Shown here: piece by piece, positions 56,502 through 64,000 of the stretch | Layout of the letters: every line of letters begins with the position of its first letter | Numbering within the stretch: position 1 is the stretch's first letter | NCBI GenBank assembly: GCA_000173115.1 | Contig: ABVW01000001.1 | Location: forward strand, 124,001 to 188,000 | DNA: 64,000 nucleotides | Reading direction: 5' to 3' | From: Flavobacteria bacterium MS024-3C | GTDB taxonomy: Bacteria > Bacteroidota > Bacteroidia > Flavobacteriales > Flavobacteriaceae | Position numbers and translations under genes: made by a program | The notes under the pieces: model-generated | Told to the model about the DNA's origin: nothing | The model's input: the letters and a program-made list of their open reading frames with translations, nothing else | Database searches by the model: none

Positions 56502-57212
56502 GTGACATTTGATCCTTTAAACCCACCCAAAATAGTAGTGATTATTCCTGCCTATAACGAGGCCCAATCCATAGGTTTGGTCCTGGCTGAAATTCCTGCT
56601 ATAGTCAGCGAGGTGATTGTGGTGAACAATCGCTCTACAGATGAAACTGTAGCTGTAGCAGAAAAGGCAGGCGCGAAGGTGCTTACAGAAAATAAAATGG
56701 GCTACGGACACGCCTGCCTTAAAGGGATGGCATATGTGGCTCAAATGGAGAAACTTCCTGAAATTATTGTTTTTTTAGATGGCGATTATTCAGATTTCCC
56801 AGAGGAGCTGCTGGACTTGGTTGCGCCTATCACCAATGATGGCTATGACTTTGTAGTGGGGGCACGTAAAAAAGCCCTCAGAGAAGCAGGCAGTATGACC
56901 CCCCAACAGGTCTTTGGAAACGCCTTAGCCTGCACGCTCATGAAACTCTTTTTTAGGGCTACTTTTACTGACCTAGGTCCCTTTAGAGCTATAAAATACA
57001 AGCGATTATTGGACATGAATATGTCCGACACTACCTATGGTTGGACCGTAGAAATGCAACTCAAAGCCCTTCGCAACCGCTTAAAATACAAAGAAATAGG
57101 GGTGAGATATAAAAAAAGAATTGGGGTCTCTAAGGTGTCAGGAACTGTAAAAGGCACTATATTTGCCGGCGTAAAGATCCTGGGTTGGATTTTTAAATAC
57201 AGTTTCAAATAA
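56502..57212 (+). CDS. GT2 glycosyltransferase, dolichyl/polyprenyl-phosphate sugar synthase-like
   Basis: The 236-residue protein is a GT-A fold of the DPM1/DPG-synthase type: VVIIPAYNEAQSIGLVLAEIP, VVNNRSTDETVAVAEKAGAKVL, IIVFLDGDYSDFPEEL (the DxD) and KRIGVSKVSGTVKGT near the C-terminus. Such enzymes usually load a polyprenyl phosphate with one sugar. The start is a GTG at 56502; there is no ATG until well inside the fold. The next gene begins 1 nt after its stop. Confidence 0.88.
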   Translation: MTFDPLNPPKIVVIIPAYNEAQSIGLVLAEIPAIVSEVIVVNNRSTDETVAVAEKAGAKVLTENKMGYGHACLKGMAYVAQMEKLPEIIVFLDGDYSDFPEELLDLVAPITNDGYDFVVGARKKALREAGSMTPQQVFGNALACTLMKLFFRATFTDLGPFRAIKYKRLLDMNMSDTTYGWTVEMQLKALRNRLKYKEIGVRYKKRIGVSKVSGTVKGTIFAGVKILGWIFKYSFK

Positions 57213-57213
57213 C

Positions 57214-58698
57214 ATGGAATACCCACTGGCCTATCTTATTATATCTCTTTACACACTTGCTTTACTGTTGGTATTCTTTTACAGTTTAGCACAACTCAAT
57301 TTGCTGTTTAACTACTTAAAACACAAAAGAAGTGGTGCTCATGGCCCCTTGATAGATTTGAGTAAAAAAGAGCTGGTACCTTATGTCACCATTCAACTGC
57401 CTATATACAACGAGGCCTATGTGGTAGAGCGTTTGCTCGAAAACATAGCCCTGATGGACTATCCTTTAGACCGCCTGGAAATACAAGTCCTAGATGACTC
57501 TACCGATGAATCTGTAGAGAAAACAGCCCTTCATATTGAAGCTTTGAGAAAAAAGGGCTTGGACATTGTTCATGTGAGAAGAAGCAATAGATCCGGCTAT
57601 AAAGCAGGCGCCCTTAAAGAAGGACTCGCCATAGCTAAAGGAAGTCTCATCGCTATTTTTGACGCAGATTTCTTGCCTCAAAAAGATTGGTTGTTACGCA
57701 CAGTGCCCCATTTTGGCAGTGAAGAAATTGGGGTGGTTCAAACCAGATGGGGCCACCTGAACAGGAATTACTCTATACTGACCAGAATACAAGCTTTTGC
57801 CTTAGACGCACATTTCACCTTGGAACAAGTAGGTAGAAATGCGCAGGGCCATTTTATTAATTTCAATGGTACCGCTGGAATTTGGAGAAAAACTTGTATT
57901 GAAGATGCAGGCAACTGGGAAGGAGACACCTTAACAGAAGACTTGGATTTATCCTATAGGGCCCAACTCAAAAACTGGAAATTTAAATACCTTGAAGAAG
58001 TAGAGACTCCTGCAGAATTGCCCGTAGTGATTAGTGCTGCCAGATCCCAACAATTTAGATGGAATAAAGGCGGGGCAGAGAATTTCAGAAAATCTGTGCG
58101 CAAGGTATTGGCTGCGCCCCATTTAAGTTGGAAAACCAAATTCCATGGCGTTATGCACCTCTTGAACTCTTCTATGTTTTTATGTGTTTTTACTGTGGCG
58201 GTTTTAAGTATTCCCATGATGTACATCAAAAGTATCTTTCCTGAATTGGCTTGGGTATTTGAAGTCACTAGTTTTTTCATTGTCAGCACCATCATCCTTT
58301 TTATTTGCTATTGGTTTACCTATAAAAATACCCAAGGCAAAGGAATAGAGCACTTTTTACAATATATTGGATTGTTCTTTACTTTCTTTTCCGTAGCCCT
58401 AGGATTCTCATTACACAACTCATTGGCTGTATTGGAAGGCCATAGAGGGAAGCGCTCTGAATTTGTGAGAACACCAAAATTCAATATTAACTCTATTAAA
58501 GACTCTTGGAAAGGAAACCAATACCTGTCCAAGAAAATTTCCCCTAATGTAATTTTAGAGGGATTACTTATGTGCTATTTCTTTTACGGCATGTATATCG
58601 CTGTTCCTCTAAATGATTTTGGGTTATTTCCTTTTCATTTTATGCTGTTTTTAGGTTTCGGATTTGTATTTTTCAAGTCCTTAAGCGCTAAAATATAG
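57214..58698 (+). CDS. Processive GT2 glycosyltransferase (CesA/CslA-like)
   Basis: The 494-residue membrane enzyme has an N-terminal helix, the GT-A domain and about five C-terminal helices. The cellulose-synthase D,D,D,QxxRW set is complete: VLDDSTDE, FDADFLPQ, TEDLDLSYR and QQFRWNKGG. It may make a beta-linked polysaccharide (gluco- or mannan-type) or elongate a lipid-linked glycan. Neighbouring genes are a polyprenyl-sugar synthase-like GT2 upstream and a GT-C-like membrane protein downstream (2-nt gap). Confidence 0.88.
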   Translation: MEYPLAYLIISLYTLALLLVFFYSLAQLNLLFNYLKHKRSGAHGPLIDLSKKELVPYVTIQLPIYNEAYVVERLLENIALMDYPLDRLEIQVLDDSTDESVEKTALHIEALRKKGLDIVHVRRSNRSGYKAGALKEGLAIAKGSLIAIFDADFLPQKDWLLRTVPHFGSEEIGVVQTRWGHLNRNYSILTRIQAFALDAHFTLEQVGRNAQGHFINFNGTAGIWRKTCIEDAGNWEGDTLTEDLDLSYRAQLKNWKFKYLEEVETPAELPVVISAARSQQFRWNKGGAENFRKSVRKVLAAPHLSWKTKFHGVMHLLNSSMFLCVFTVAVLSIPMMYIKSIFPELAWVFEVTSFFIVSTIILFICYWFTYKNTQGKGIEHFLQYIGLFFTFFSVALGFSLHNSLAVLEGHRGKRSEFVRTPKFNINSIKDSWKGNQYLSKKISPNVILEGLLMCYFFYGMYIAVPLNDFGLFPFHFMLFLGFGFVFFKSLSAKI

Positions 58699-58700
58699 GC

Positions 58701-60302
58701 ATGTTCTCTTTTTTGAAGCTTTACGCATACCCCCTCACCCTTCTGCTAATAACAGGCCTAATGTACTGGAGTTTTGGCTATGATTTAGACCGAACAGATT
58801 CTGTTAAACTCATTGGATTAGCAGCCGCTTTATATGGCCTCAGCTATCAGGTATTAAAAACCACTAGCTCAAATTTTAAAAGCAATGGAAATAAAGAGGT
58901 CTTCCAACTGCTCGTGGTGGCTGGAATTGTATTCAGGGTTTTGCTATTTGGCGCTACACCTGAATTGTCTCAAGACTTTTACAGGTACCTCTGGGATGGT
59001 CATTTATTGATTAATGGCATTAACCCTTACATTTATCTTCCAAAAGAAATCATTGATCAAGTGAACCCTTGGATGCCTAATGCAGCATTACTTTATGAGA
59101 AAATGGGTGATTTGAGCCAAAAGCACTATTCCAATTACCCGCCAGTAAGCCAATACGTCTATGGCCTTGCCGCCTATATTGGGAACAAATCCATAGTGGT
59201 TTCTGTGCTTGTTTTTAAGATAGTTGTATTGGTTGCAGACCTGCTTGTTCTGTTTTTTACAACACGTTTGCTGGGCTATTTTAACGAGCCCCTTTGGAAG
59301 TCTTTCTTTTATTTTCTAAATCCTTTAGTCATTCTTGAACTCAGCGGAAACCTACATTTAGAAGGCGTAATGGTGGCCTTTTTTTTAGCAGCCATTTGGG
59401 CATTGGTAAAAGTATCTCAGCACCAAAGAAATTCATCTGAAGCGCCAAAGACAGAGCGATACTACATATACAAGCTACAATCCAATCACTCCAGTGCTGG
59501 TGCATTTAAAGCCAAGCTTACATTAAGTGCAGGGTCTTGGCTATTTCTTGGCGGATGCTTTTTGGCTTTGACTATTATGACCAAATTAATTCCCATTTTA
59601 TTTATTCCTTTTTTACTGTGGCCTTTGGGCGTAAAAAGATTTCTCCATTTAGGGGCTTGGATATTGGTTTTTTGCGGACTGTTCTGGGGGCCACTTATGG
59701 TGGAAGGTTTCTGGAGTTCTTATGCAGAAACCATAGGCTTGTGGTTTAATAATTTTGAATTTAATGCTTCTATTTACAACCTGATCAAGTTTATTTCCAT
59801 GGACCTTGGGAATAGTGCCTACAAAACCATTTTAACCTATGGGAAAGTACTGCCCTATATGATTGTTGTATGGGCAATAGTTGTTTTTTATTGGCAGTGG
59901 AAAAAAATGGGTGGGTTACAAAAGGCGCCCTATGCTTCCATTCCTAATCGATTAAAGAGCCTTTATCTTTCGAATATCGAAGATTCCCCTGCTGTATTAA
60001 AAGTTTCCATTAGCGCCATGCTTTTAATGTTTACCGGCCATTTGTTTATTGCCACTACCGTGCACCCTTGGTACCTTTGCTTTGGTGTTGCCTTGGCCAT
60101 TTATACCCCATTTAGGTATATGTATTTATGGAGCGCCATGGTCTTTTTAAGTTATATTACCTATGCCAATCCCAGTTTTAAGGAGAACTTGTGGGTCATT
60201 TCCATTGAATACTCCGTAGTTTTTGGTTTTTTAATTCGTGAAATTGTTAAAATAACAAGCTCCAGACAGGAATCTGTTAAAAATGTTTCATTAAAGGATT
60301 GA
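58701..60302 (+). CDS. GT-C-like membrane glycosyltransferase (polyprenyl-P-mannose-dependent type)
   Basis: The 533-residue protein has about 11-13 membrane helices. An early loop contains LSQDFYRYLWDGHLLINGINPYIYLP, the acidic loop pattern of GT-C mannosyl/glucosyltransferases (GT87-like), and SNYPPVSQYVYGLAA is a second conserved-looking loop. TTVHPWYLCFGVALAIYTPFRY lies near the C-terminus. A hydrophilic insertion (about 235-270, Ser/Lys/Tyr-rich) separates two helices. It probably uses the polyprenyl-linked sugar made by the GT2 two genes upstream. Last gene of the redox/glycosylation operon. Confidence 0.8.
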   Translation: MFSFLKLYAYPLTLLLITGLMYWSFGYDLDRTDSVKLIGLAAALYGLSYQVLKTTSSNFKSNGNKEVFQLLVVAGIVFRVLLFGATPELSQDFYRYLWDGHLLINGINPYIYLPKEIIDQVNPWMPNAALLYEKMGDLSQKHYSNYPPVSQYVYGLAAYIGNKSIVVSVLVFKIVVLVADLLVLFFTTRLLGYFNEPLWKSFFYFLNPLVILELSGNLHLEGVMVAFFLAAIWALVKVSQHQRNSSEAPKTERYYIYKLQSNHSSAGAFKAKLTLSAGSWLFLGGCFLALTIMTKLIPILFIPFLLWPLGVKRFLHLGAWILVFCGLFWGPLMVEGFWSSYAETIGLWFNNFEFNASIYNLIKFISMDLGNSAYKTILTYGKVLPYMIVVWAIVVFYWQWKKMGGLQKAPYASIPNRLKSLYLSNIEDSPAVLKVSISAMLLMFTGHLFIATTVHPWYLCFGVALAIYTPFRYMYLWSAMVFLSYITYANPSFKENLWVISIEYSVVFGFLIREIVKITSSRQESVKNVSLKD

Positions 60303-60339
60303 AACTTGCCTTTAAAAGTAAACGTTTCTTTTTTTTATA

Positions 60340-60564
60340 TACATTTGAAATGTGATTAACAGTACCACATATAAATTTTTATCCCCAACAGCTTCTTTTT
60401 CTGTTGGTTTCCATGCAGTTCACCCTTCGACTCGCATGAGTATTACTGTGACTGTCCCTAGGCGCCGCCGCCCGTAAGGGTGTTCTCTTTTTTGGAATTA
60501 GGTGTGTCCAATTCCCCCCTAGCGCAATCATTTATCCTTATCATTTATTTTTTATTAATTGCCC
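60340..60564 (+). promoter_or_regulatory. Leader region of the arginine operon (putative attenuator)
   Basis: The region starts with a -7 box TACATTTG (60340-60347; no clear -33). A hairpin CCAACAG (60385-60391) / CTGTTGG (60401-60407) follows. CACCCTT (60421-60427) is complementary to AAGGGTG (60476-60482), so these arms enclose the leader ORF at 60436-60477. A CCC-GTAA-GGG mini-hairpin and a T-run (60488-60493) follow the ORF, then GGAATT (60494-60499) / AATTCC (60510-60515). These elements fit a transcription-attenuation leader, but the exact switching structures are inference. Confidence 0.6.
60436..60477 (+). CDS. Putative arginine leader peptide
   Basis: A 13-codon frame encodes MSITVTVPRRRRP and a TAA stop. 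Four consecutive arginine codons (AGG CGC CGC CGC, 60460-60471) lie just before the stop. It sits 87 nt upstream of the first gene of the arginine operon, and four neighbouring codons for the pathway's product are very unlikely by chance in an AT-rich genome. A ribosome stalling at these codons when Arg-tRNA is scarce could change folding of the complementary arms around the ORF. Not proven; no translation evidence. Confidence 0.7.
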   Translation: MSITVTVPRRRRP

Positions 60565-61164
60565 ATGAAAATCACAATGGCCAACGCGTCTCATTTTAAG
60601 TACGCGCCAATTATTTGCGACACTATTGCAGCCTCTGCTTTGGTCCGAGGCACCGGAATAGCCAAGCGAAGTACTGAATACATTCAAAGAAAACTTCAAA
60701 ACGGGAATGCCATTATTGCCCTAGACGGAGAAATCTTTGCTGGTTTCTGCTATATAGAAGTTTGGGGGCATGAAAAATTTGTAGCCAATTCAGGCCTTAT
60801 TGTGCATCCTGATTACAGAAATCAAGGACTGGCTAAGAAAATCAAAAAAGCGGTTTTAGAATTGTCTTTGCAAAAATTTCCTGAAGCTAAAATCTTTGGA
60901 ATTACCACAGGCCTTGCCGTGATGAAAATCAATTATGAATTGGGCTATAAGCCGGTCACTTTCTCTGAACTCACCACTGATCCAGCTTTTTGGGAAGGCT
61001 GCCAAACTTGTAAGAATTTTGACGTACTTACTAGAACAGAACAAAAAATGTGCCTTTGTACAGGCATGCTTTATGAACATAAAATAAAAAAGAAGCCCTT
61101 AAATACAAAGGCGTTCGAGCGTTTAAAAAGCATTAAGGAACAACTGTTTTTAAAGAAAAAATAA
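60565..61164 (+). CDS. GNAT-family acetyltransferase of the arginine operon
   Basis: With the ATG at 60565, 199 residues (a TTG two codons upstream is less likely). The GNAT fold has the acetyl-CoA motif in HPDYRNQGLAKKIKKAV (about 81-97). The C-terminal part has four cysteines as CQTC (146, 149) and CLC (163, 165), which could bind a metal such as zinc. As the first gene of an argG-argC-proC operon it probably supplies N-acetylglutamate or a related acetylated precursor; this is context only. argG begins 117 nt downstream. Confidence 0.85.
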   Translation: MKITMANASHFKYAPIICDTIAASALVRGTGIAKRSTEYIQRKLQNGNAIIALDGEIFAGFCYIEVWGHEKFVANSGLIVHPDYRNQGLAKKIKKAVLELSLQKFPEAKIFGITTGLAVMKINYELGYKPVTFSELTTDPAFWEGCQTCKNFDVLTRTEQKMCLCTGMLYEHKIKKKPLNTKAFERLKSIKEQLFLKKK

Positions 61165-61239
61165 AAACCTCTAGTATGTATAATAATGGACAACTAAGGT
61201 TGGGGAGTTAAAAACACTTAAATATAAAAAACATAAAAT

Positions 61240-61263
61240 AACACCGCTTCATTCGAAGGTGTT
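61240..61263 (+). promoter_or_regulatory. Hairpin in front of argG
   Basis: AACACC (61240-61245) pairs with GGTGTT (61258-61263) and TTC (61248-61250) with GAA (61255-61257), leaving a GC bulge and ATTC loop. It ends 18 nt before the argG ATG, close enough to affect ribosome access, or it may be an RNA-processing site. The 117-nt gap around it has no gene. Confidence 0.45.
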
Positions 61264-61281
61264 AGACCTAAAAATAATACC

Positions 61282-62469
61282 ATGAAAAAATTAGTTTTAG
61301 CCTATAGTGGCGGTTTAGACACCTCTTATTGCGCCAAATACCTCAGTGCAGAGATGGGCTTTGAAGTACACGCAGTTACTGTAAATACAGGAGGCTTTGA
61401 CCCAGTAGACCTCCATGAAATGGAGGAAAAAGCAATAGCATTAGGTGCTCATGCATTTAAGGCCATAGATGGAGTAGAAATTTTCTATCAAAAAGTAGTG
61501 AAATACCTCATCTTTGGAAATATATTAAAAAACAATACCTATCCGCTCTCTGTAAGTGCAGAAAGGATTGTTCAGGCCCTTGAACTCATTTCGTATGCAA
61601 AAGAAGTAGGCGCTAGTCACATTGCACATGGAAGTACTGGCGCAGGAAACGACCAAGTACGTTTTGACCTTATTTTTTCTGTCTTAGCACCAGAAATAGA
61701 AATTATCACCCCAATAAGAGACCTGCAACTGAGTAGAGAACAAGAGATTGCCTACCTAAATGCTCAAGGTATTTCGTATTCTTGGGAAAAAGCAAAATAT
61801 TCTATTAACAAGGGATTGTGGGGGACTTCAGTAGGTGGTGTAGAAACCCTGGGCTCTAAAGAACCCTTACCCGAAACCGCCTACCCTTCTGCCCTATTAG
61901 AAAAAGAAAAGAAAACCATTGAATTACATTTTGAAAAAGGAGAATTTATAGGCATAGATGGTGTTTATGGGGGCCCCGTATCTCAAATTCAAAAGCTAGA
62001 AAAAATAGCATCGGCATATGCCATTGGAAGAGACATACACGTGGGAGATACCATCATTGGAATTAAAGGCCGAGTTGGGTTTGAAGCTGCAGCGGCAATA
62101 ATTCTCATCAAGGCCCATAGTCTTTTAGAAAAACACTGTTTGAGCAAATGGCAGTTGCACCAAAAAGATAGCCTGGCTAGTATGTACGGCATGCTGCTAC
62201 ATGAGGGACAGTATTTAGATCCTGTGCTAAGAAATACAGAGGCATTTTTAACAGACAGTCAAAAGACTGTGAATGGAACTGTCTATATAAGCCTACATCC
62301 CTACAGATTTACCCTAGACGGAATTACTTCTGAAAACGACTTAATGGGGGCTGGTTTTGGCACCTATGGAGAAGAGAACAAGGCTTGGTCTGCTCAAGAC
62401 GCAAAGGGCTTTATTAAAATTTTATCTAATGCAGGACGAATTTACAAGCAGGTAAACGATTTTAAATAG
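61282..62469 (+). CDS. argG: Argininosuccinate synthase
   Basis: The 395-residue enzyme joins citrulline and aspartate with ATP. The PP-loop AYSGGLDTSYCAKYL is at the N-terminus, and HIAHGSTGAGNDQVRFDL follows. SINKGLWGTSVGGVE and GVYGGPVSQIQKLEKIA match the bacterial enzyme with slight variation. Complete. Second structural gene of the operon; argC lies 99 nt downstream, and that gap includes a small CTCC-TGA-GGAG hairpin (62538-62548). Confidence 0.95.
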   Translation: MKKLVLAYSGGLDTSYCAKYLSAEMGFEVHAVTVNTGGFDPVDLHEMEEKAIALGAHAFKAIDGVEIFYQKVVKYLIFGNILKNNTYPLSVSAERIVQALELISYAKEVGASHIAHGSTGAGNDQVRFDLIFSVLAPEIEIITPIRDLQLSREQEIAYLNAQGISYSWEKAKYSINKGLWGTSVGGVETLGSKEPLPETAYPSALLEKEKKTIELHFEKGEFIGIDGVYGGPVSQIQKLEKIASAYAIGRDIHVGDTIIGIKGRVGFEAAAAIILIKAHSLLEKHCLSKWQLHQKDSLASMYGMLLHEGQYLDPVLRNTEAFLTDSQKTVNGTVYISLHPYRFTLDGITSENDLMGAGFGTYGEENKAWSAQDAKGFIKILSNAGRIYKQVNDFK

Positions 62470-62568
62470 CGCTAGTATTAATGAATAGACACCCCTATAT
62501 CCAAGCAAAAGGAATGAGGTGTAAATTGAAAATGAATCTCCTGAGGAGGCTCGAAAAATAAAAAAGAT

Positions 62569-63567
62569 ATGATTCAAATTGGTATTATTGGCGGTTCAGG
62601 ATATACAGGTGGAGAACTCATCAGATTACTCATTAACCACCCGGCGGCAGAAATAAACTTTGTGTATAGCCGCACCAAAGCGGGCGAACCTCTTTACAGG
62701 GCTCATGAAGATTTATTAGGCACTACAGACCTGTGTTTTACAGACAGCGTAGATCCCACTATTGATCTGGTCTTTTTGTGTTTAGGACATGGTCATTCTA
62801 AAGATTTCCTAGAAAAAAATCCATTTTCTGATGCCACGAAAATAATTGACCTGAGCACAGATTTTAGGGCCCAGGCGAATGCCTCATTATTGGGTAAAAC
62901 ATTTGTTTACGGACTGCCAGAAAAAAACAAATCTGCCATAGAAAATGCACAATTTATAGCCAATCCTGGATGTTTTGCCACTGCCTTGCAGTTGGCCCTT
63001 TTGCCTTTGGCAAAGGCCCAAAAATTGAGCCATCCGGTGCATATTAACGGCACCACAGGAAGCACAGGTGCTGGAATTATCCCAGGAGAAACCACCCACA
63101 ATAGCTGGAGAAACAACAACCTTTCGTGGTACAAAGCATTTAACCACCAACATTTGGGCGAAGTGAGGGAACAATTGTCATTTGCAGGGACTGATGGCAC
63201 TGCGGCCACTAGGACTGAATTACCTCCATTTTATTTTATACCAAACAGGGGTGCTTTTTCAAGAGGCATATTCGCCACGCTGTACACGGAATACCAGGAT
63301 ACTATTGAAGCAGCTAAAGCACTTTACAATGCGTATTACGAAGGAGCACCTTACACCCATCTTTCTGAATTCCCTATAGACCTAAAGCAAGTTACCAATA
63401 CCAATCAATGCCACATTCACTTGCACAAACATGAAAATCAGTTACTGATTACAGTAGCCATTGATAATTTATTAAAAGGAGCTAGTGGGCAGGCCGTGCA
63501 AAATATGAACCTCATTTTTGGGTGGGAAGAAACACTGGGATTACAACTCAAAGCCAATAGGTTTTAA
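62569..63567 (+). CDS. argC: N-acetyl-gamma-glutamyl-phosphate reductase
   Basis: The 332-residue NADPH-dependent enzyme reduces the acyl phosphate to the semialdehyde in arginine synthesis. IGIIGGSGYTGGELIRLL is the cofactor motif, and the catalytic Cys is in ANPGCFATALQLALLPL. GTTGSTGAGI and FNHQHLGEVREQ follow, the latter holding a likely catalytic His. Normal length. In Bacteroidota it may act on N-succinyl or N-acetyl intermediates; sequence alone does not decide. It lies 46 nt upstream of proC. Confidence 0.95.
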   Translation: MIQIGIIGGSGYTGGELIRLLINHPAAEINFVYSRTKAGEPLYRAHEDLLGTTDLCFTDSVDPTIDLVFLCLGHGHSKDFLEKNPFSDATKIIDLSTDFRAQANASLLGKTFVYGLPEKNKSAIENAQFIANPGCFATALQLALLPLAKAQKLSHPVHINGTTGSTGAGIIPGETTHNSWRNNNLSWYKAFNHQHLGEVREQLSFAGTDGTAATRTELPPFYFIPNRGAFSRGIFATLYTEYQDTIEAAKALYNAYYEGAPYTHLSEFPIDLKQVTNTNQCHIHLHKHENQLLITVAIDNLLKGASGQAVQNMNLIFGWEETLGLQLKANRF

Positions 63568-63613
63568 AAAAATCGCAAAGGGCCCTAACATATCATAGTA
63601 AAAGTAAAAAGTC

Positions 63614-64000
63614 ATGAAAATAGGAATTATAGGAGCGGGAAATTTAGGCCAATCCATTGCCAAAGGAATTTTGCAATCGGACGGAGCTACAAGTATGTAT
63701 CTATCCAAAAGAAATGTGGCTTCCTTAGAAGCATTCAAAGCGTTTAGTCAGGTAACACTTAGCACAGATAATGTAACATTAGTGAAACAGTCAGACATTC
63801 TCATTTTTGCAGTACAACCGGGACAGTTCAAAGGCATCTTAGCAGAGATTAAAGAATTTCTAACAGAGAAACATGTGGTAATCTCTACCATTACTGGCTT
63901 TTCTATTCAAAAGATAGAAGCGCTTATTGGCGCCCATCACTTCATTATTAGGGCCATGCCTAATACCGCTATTTCTGTGGGAGCGTCTATGACCTGTCTA
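63614..64000 (+). CDS. proC: Pyrroline-5-carboxylate reductase, N-terminal part
   Basis: The first 129 codons are in the window and the gene runs off the right edge. MKIGIIGAGNLGQSIAKGIL is the NAD(P)-binding motif. Further landmarks are DILIFAVQPGQFKGIL, the VVISTITGFSI strand and IIRAMPNTAISVGASMTCL, the standard ProC signature. It makes proline from pyrroline-5-carboxylate. Its place in the arginine operon is typical of Bacteroidota. Confidence 0.93.
   Translation, partial: MKIGIIGAGNLGQSIAKGILQSDGATSMYLSKRNVASLEAFKAFSQVTLSTDNVTLVKQSDILIFAVQPGQFKGILAEIKEFLTEKHVVISTITGFSIQKIEALIGAHHFIIRAMPNTAISVGASMTCL

Noticed and set aside
62887-63209. Minus-strand frames inside argC
   Set aside because: Shadows of the argC reading frame; no start context or motif.

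Overview
The window is chromosomal DNA from a low-GC member of the Bacteroidota, almost certainly a marine-type Flavobacteriaceae. The evidence is the gldK-gldL-gldM-gldN gliding/type IX secretion motor block, the flavobacterial order miaB - sigma54 activator - lptE - TPR gene - secG - groES - groEL, a class II HMG-CoA reductase beside a GHMP kinase, Bacteroidota-type promoters (TTG, 19-20 bp spacer, TAnnTTTG) and very weak Shine-Dalgarno sequences. No phage, insertion sequence, CRISPR array or rRNA was seen; one tRNA (Phe) is present.

Layout. 1-4769 (minus): gldK, gldL, gldM, gldN and the start of an FAD oxidoreductase. 4852-8587 (minus): an arginase-fold protein with altered metal ligands, and topA. 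8771-15455 (plus): miaB, a sigma54 activator, lptE, a TPR gene and secG, then two tandem terminators and groES-groEL. 15530-19047 (minus): a five-gene, Cys-rich, metal-handling-like operon. 19141-28957 (plus): GAF/methionine sulfoxide reductase-like gene, purH, the rod-shape operon mreB-mreC-mreD-mrdA-rodA, then msrA and selO. 29023-31161 (minus): a lipoprotein tail-specific protease. 31312-35709 (plus): surE, a small membrane protein, lpxB and comEC. 35769-37295 (minus): a POT peptide transporter. 37501-39803 (plus): HMG-CoA reductase and GHMP kinase. 39873-47615 (minus): coaX, outer-membrane protein, TPR protein, lptC, small membrane protein, CNNM/CorC protein, ppiD. 47616-48119: tRNA-Phe, its terminator and a repeat- and hairpin-rich non-coding stretch. 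48120-53381: Dabb lipoprotein, DsrE protein, GH32 lipoprotein, DUF2064 glycosyltransferase plus purine nucleoside phosphorylase, GH113-like hydrolase. 53475-60302 (plus): a five-gene redox and glycosyltransferase operon. 60340 to the end (plus): the arginine operon (GNAT, argG, argC, proC, continuing beyond the window).

The most notable signal is a 13-codon leader ORF at 60436-60477 (MSITVTVPRRRRP, four consecutive Arg codons) about 90 nt upstream of the arginine operon. It is framed by complementary arms and followed by a T-run, which is what an arginine-sensing attenuator would look like. Second-tier items are the structured repeats downstream of tRNA-Phe (three 29-bp tandem copies and two hairpins with GAA motifs, one capped by a GNRA tetraloop), the HMA/NHL/outer-membrane metal operon, the FAD - Fe/S - glycosyltransferase operon, and a degenerate sigma54-like element upstream of groES.

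Functionally the window is mostly housekeeping. It covers envelope building (LptC, LptE, LpxB, MreBCD, PBP2, RodA, PpiD, SecG), gliding and secretion, protein quality control (GroESL, tail-specific protease, MsrA), nucleotide and cofactor metabolism (PurH, PunA, CoaX, SurE) and arginine synthesis. All functional calls come from motif recognition by eye, not from database searches.
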